Origin: Ramazzottius varieornatus
Taxonomy: Eukaryota; Tardigrada; Eutardigrada; Parachela; Ramazzottiidae
Assembly (NCBI GenBank): GCA_001949185.1
Contig: BDGG01000015.1
Coordinates: 600,314-664,313 of the forward strand
Length of the DNA: 64,000 bases
Direction: 5' to 3'
Each line of letters starts with the position of its first letter. Position 1 is the stretch's first letter. The notes beneath the pieces were generated by a model. The model was not told where the DNA came from. It searched no databases and saw only the letters and a program-made list of their open reading frames with translations. The translations under genes and the position numbers were made by a program. This document shows positions 63,151-64,000 of this stretch, piece after piece.

Positions 63151-63770
63151 CTAAAGCGCGATCTCGCGTGCTGCCGCGAGCCATACGTGTACAGTATTGG
63201 CGTATTTAGCCGCGCTGTCGAATTCCTCCTCGAAGTTGTCAATGAAGTCCCATGGTTGTTGTGGATTTCGGCCAAAGACTAACGAAAAGGGGAGATAGCC
63301 GGTAGTCTCGTTAACTGCACTGTTCATAGACCGAACGGCCACTTCAACGCATAGATCTCAATCTTTTTGTTCTTTGTCTACACAGTTTTTAATGATACTT
63401 ATTAGTGTGCGATTGGCACGCTCCGCCATCCCGTCACACTGAGCGTGATAGGAAGTAGTGAGTAAATGTTTGATGTTCAATAGTTCTAGGAGATATTGGA
63501 TGACTGATCCTCGAAATTCTGCCCTCGGTCTGTAAGGATCTCCTTGGGAACCCCCATGCAGCAACACCCACTTATCGAATAGAAAATGTGCCGCAATGTG
63601 CCGCTCTTACTGCTTCCGCCACAACGTATTTCGTTAAAGGAGAAATAGCAATAATTATGAGCATGGGCCTATGTAATCAATGTGGACTCTGTTGAGCGGG
63701 CCACTCGCAATAGACAGCCGGGCGGCTTCTGTGAAGTCCCCTTTGATTGTTGGCGCGTGGGGCAAGACTG
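63151..63770 (-). pseudogene. Retroviral-type integrase remnant (Ty3/gypsy-like)
   Basis: Minus-strand reading shows the integrase core in order: RVHIDYIGP with the first catalytic Asp (about 63675), GVPKEILTDRGQNF with the second (about 63540), and YHAQCDGMAERANRTL (about 63430), then the C-terminal TGYLPFSLVFGRNP (about 63280). Frame changes, one at a TTT run near 63515, and stops show it is inactive. Polintons also carry a related integrase and one lies 2 kb away, but the spacing and the PFSLVFGR motif favour a Ty3/gypsy retroelement. Confidence 0.7.
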
Positions 63771-63976
63771 GACGTAGTTTGCTAGTTGCCGGTAAGGATG
63801 GGCATTCCGCCGGTCCTTCTCCCTGGAACGGAATTCGGAAAGGAATTCCTAATTTTCCTATTTTCTTATTTCCCGTTTCCTAAAACGGCTAAACCAAAAA
63901 TCGGAATTCCAGTACGGCAGTTTAGAAGGCAAAAACCCAGGCGGAAGTTCGGCTAACAAGCTCAGCAAACTCCTTT

Positions 63977-64000
63977 GCATGTGGCGCACGCTTTCAGCCA
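63977..64000. repeat. Hairpin repeat, left part, cut by window end
   Basis: Reads CATGTGGCGCACGCTTTCAG, the left arm and loop start of the hairpin family. The right arm lies outside the window. Confidence 0.75.

Noticed and set aside
63151-63770. Integrase assigned to the nearby Polinton
   Set aside because: Polintons do carry an integrase, but the C-terminal PFSLVFGR motif fits Ty3/gypsy better, and an unrelated multi-exon gene lies between; left as the less likely alternative.

Overview
This is a 64 kb stretch of an animal nuclear genome, probably an invertebrate. Multi-exon genes with short GT-AG introns lie on both strands. The recognisable proteins (Rad6/UBE2A, ACK/TNK2 kinase, YY1, X11/Mint PDZ, GRAM-domain protein, sigma-class glutathione S-transferases, BTB-BACK protein, IAP BIR domain) are metazoan families. 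The sigma-class GST cluster and a low-complexity, apparently secreted G/F/S/Q/P-rich protein would suit an ecdysozoan or another protostome, but the species cannot be named from the sequence.

Layout. 1-5.2 kb: a broken Rad6-type E2 gene (minus) and an intact GRAM/transmembrane gene (plus). 5.9-16.3 kb: two tandem intron-bearing paralogs derived from a Tigger/pogo transposase, in which exons 2-5 have exactly the same lengths. Between them lie a CHHC zinc-finger gene and a broken unknown gene. 16.6-17.4 kb: stranded exons of an X11/LIN-10 gene and a 64-bp duplicate of the transposase-derived coding sequence. 17.9-22.6 kb: three sigma GST genes, one cytosolic, one with a signal peptide and one with a nonsense codon. 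22.9-24.8 kb: the repeat-rich secreted protein. 25.5-29.1 kb: an eight-exon acidic protein. 29.6-31.4 kb: a damaged BTB-BACK gene. 32.0-36.0 kb: a nine-exon ACK kinase. 36.8-42.1 kb: decayed hAT and LINE-like elements. 42.7-45.2 kb: a small membrane protein and a YY1 homolog. 45.8-64 kb: gene-poor, mobile-element-rich DNA with foldback elements, a decayed Polinton-type DNA polymerase, a BIR fragment, an unknown multi-exon gene and a retroelement integrase remnant.

The most striking repeat is a family of about 34 short palindromic hairpins, with arms like CCAAGTGGCGCACGC / GCGTGCGCCACTTGG. They lie almost entirely inside introns, commonly as two hairpins about 20-35 nt apart. A second family is a 522-bp TTAA-flanked (piggyBac-type) element in three nearly identical copies.

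Several otherwise well-spliced genes carry one frameshift at a short homopolymer, so some apparent lesions may be consensus errors rather than true pseudogenisation. I found no convincing tRNA, rRNA or CRISPR features.
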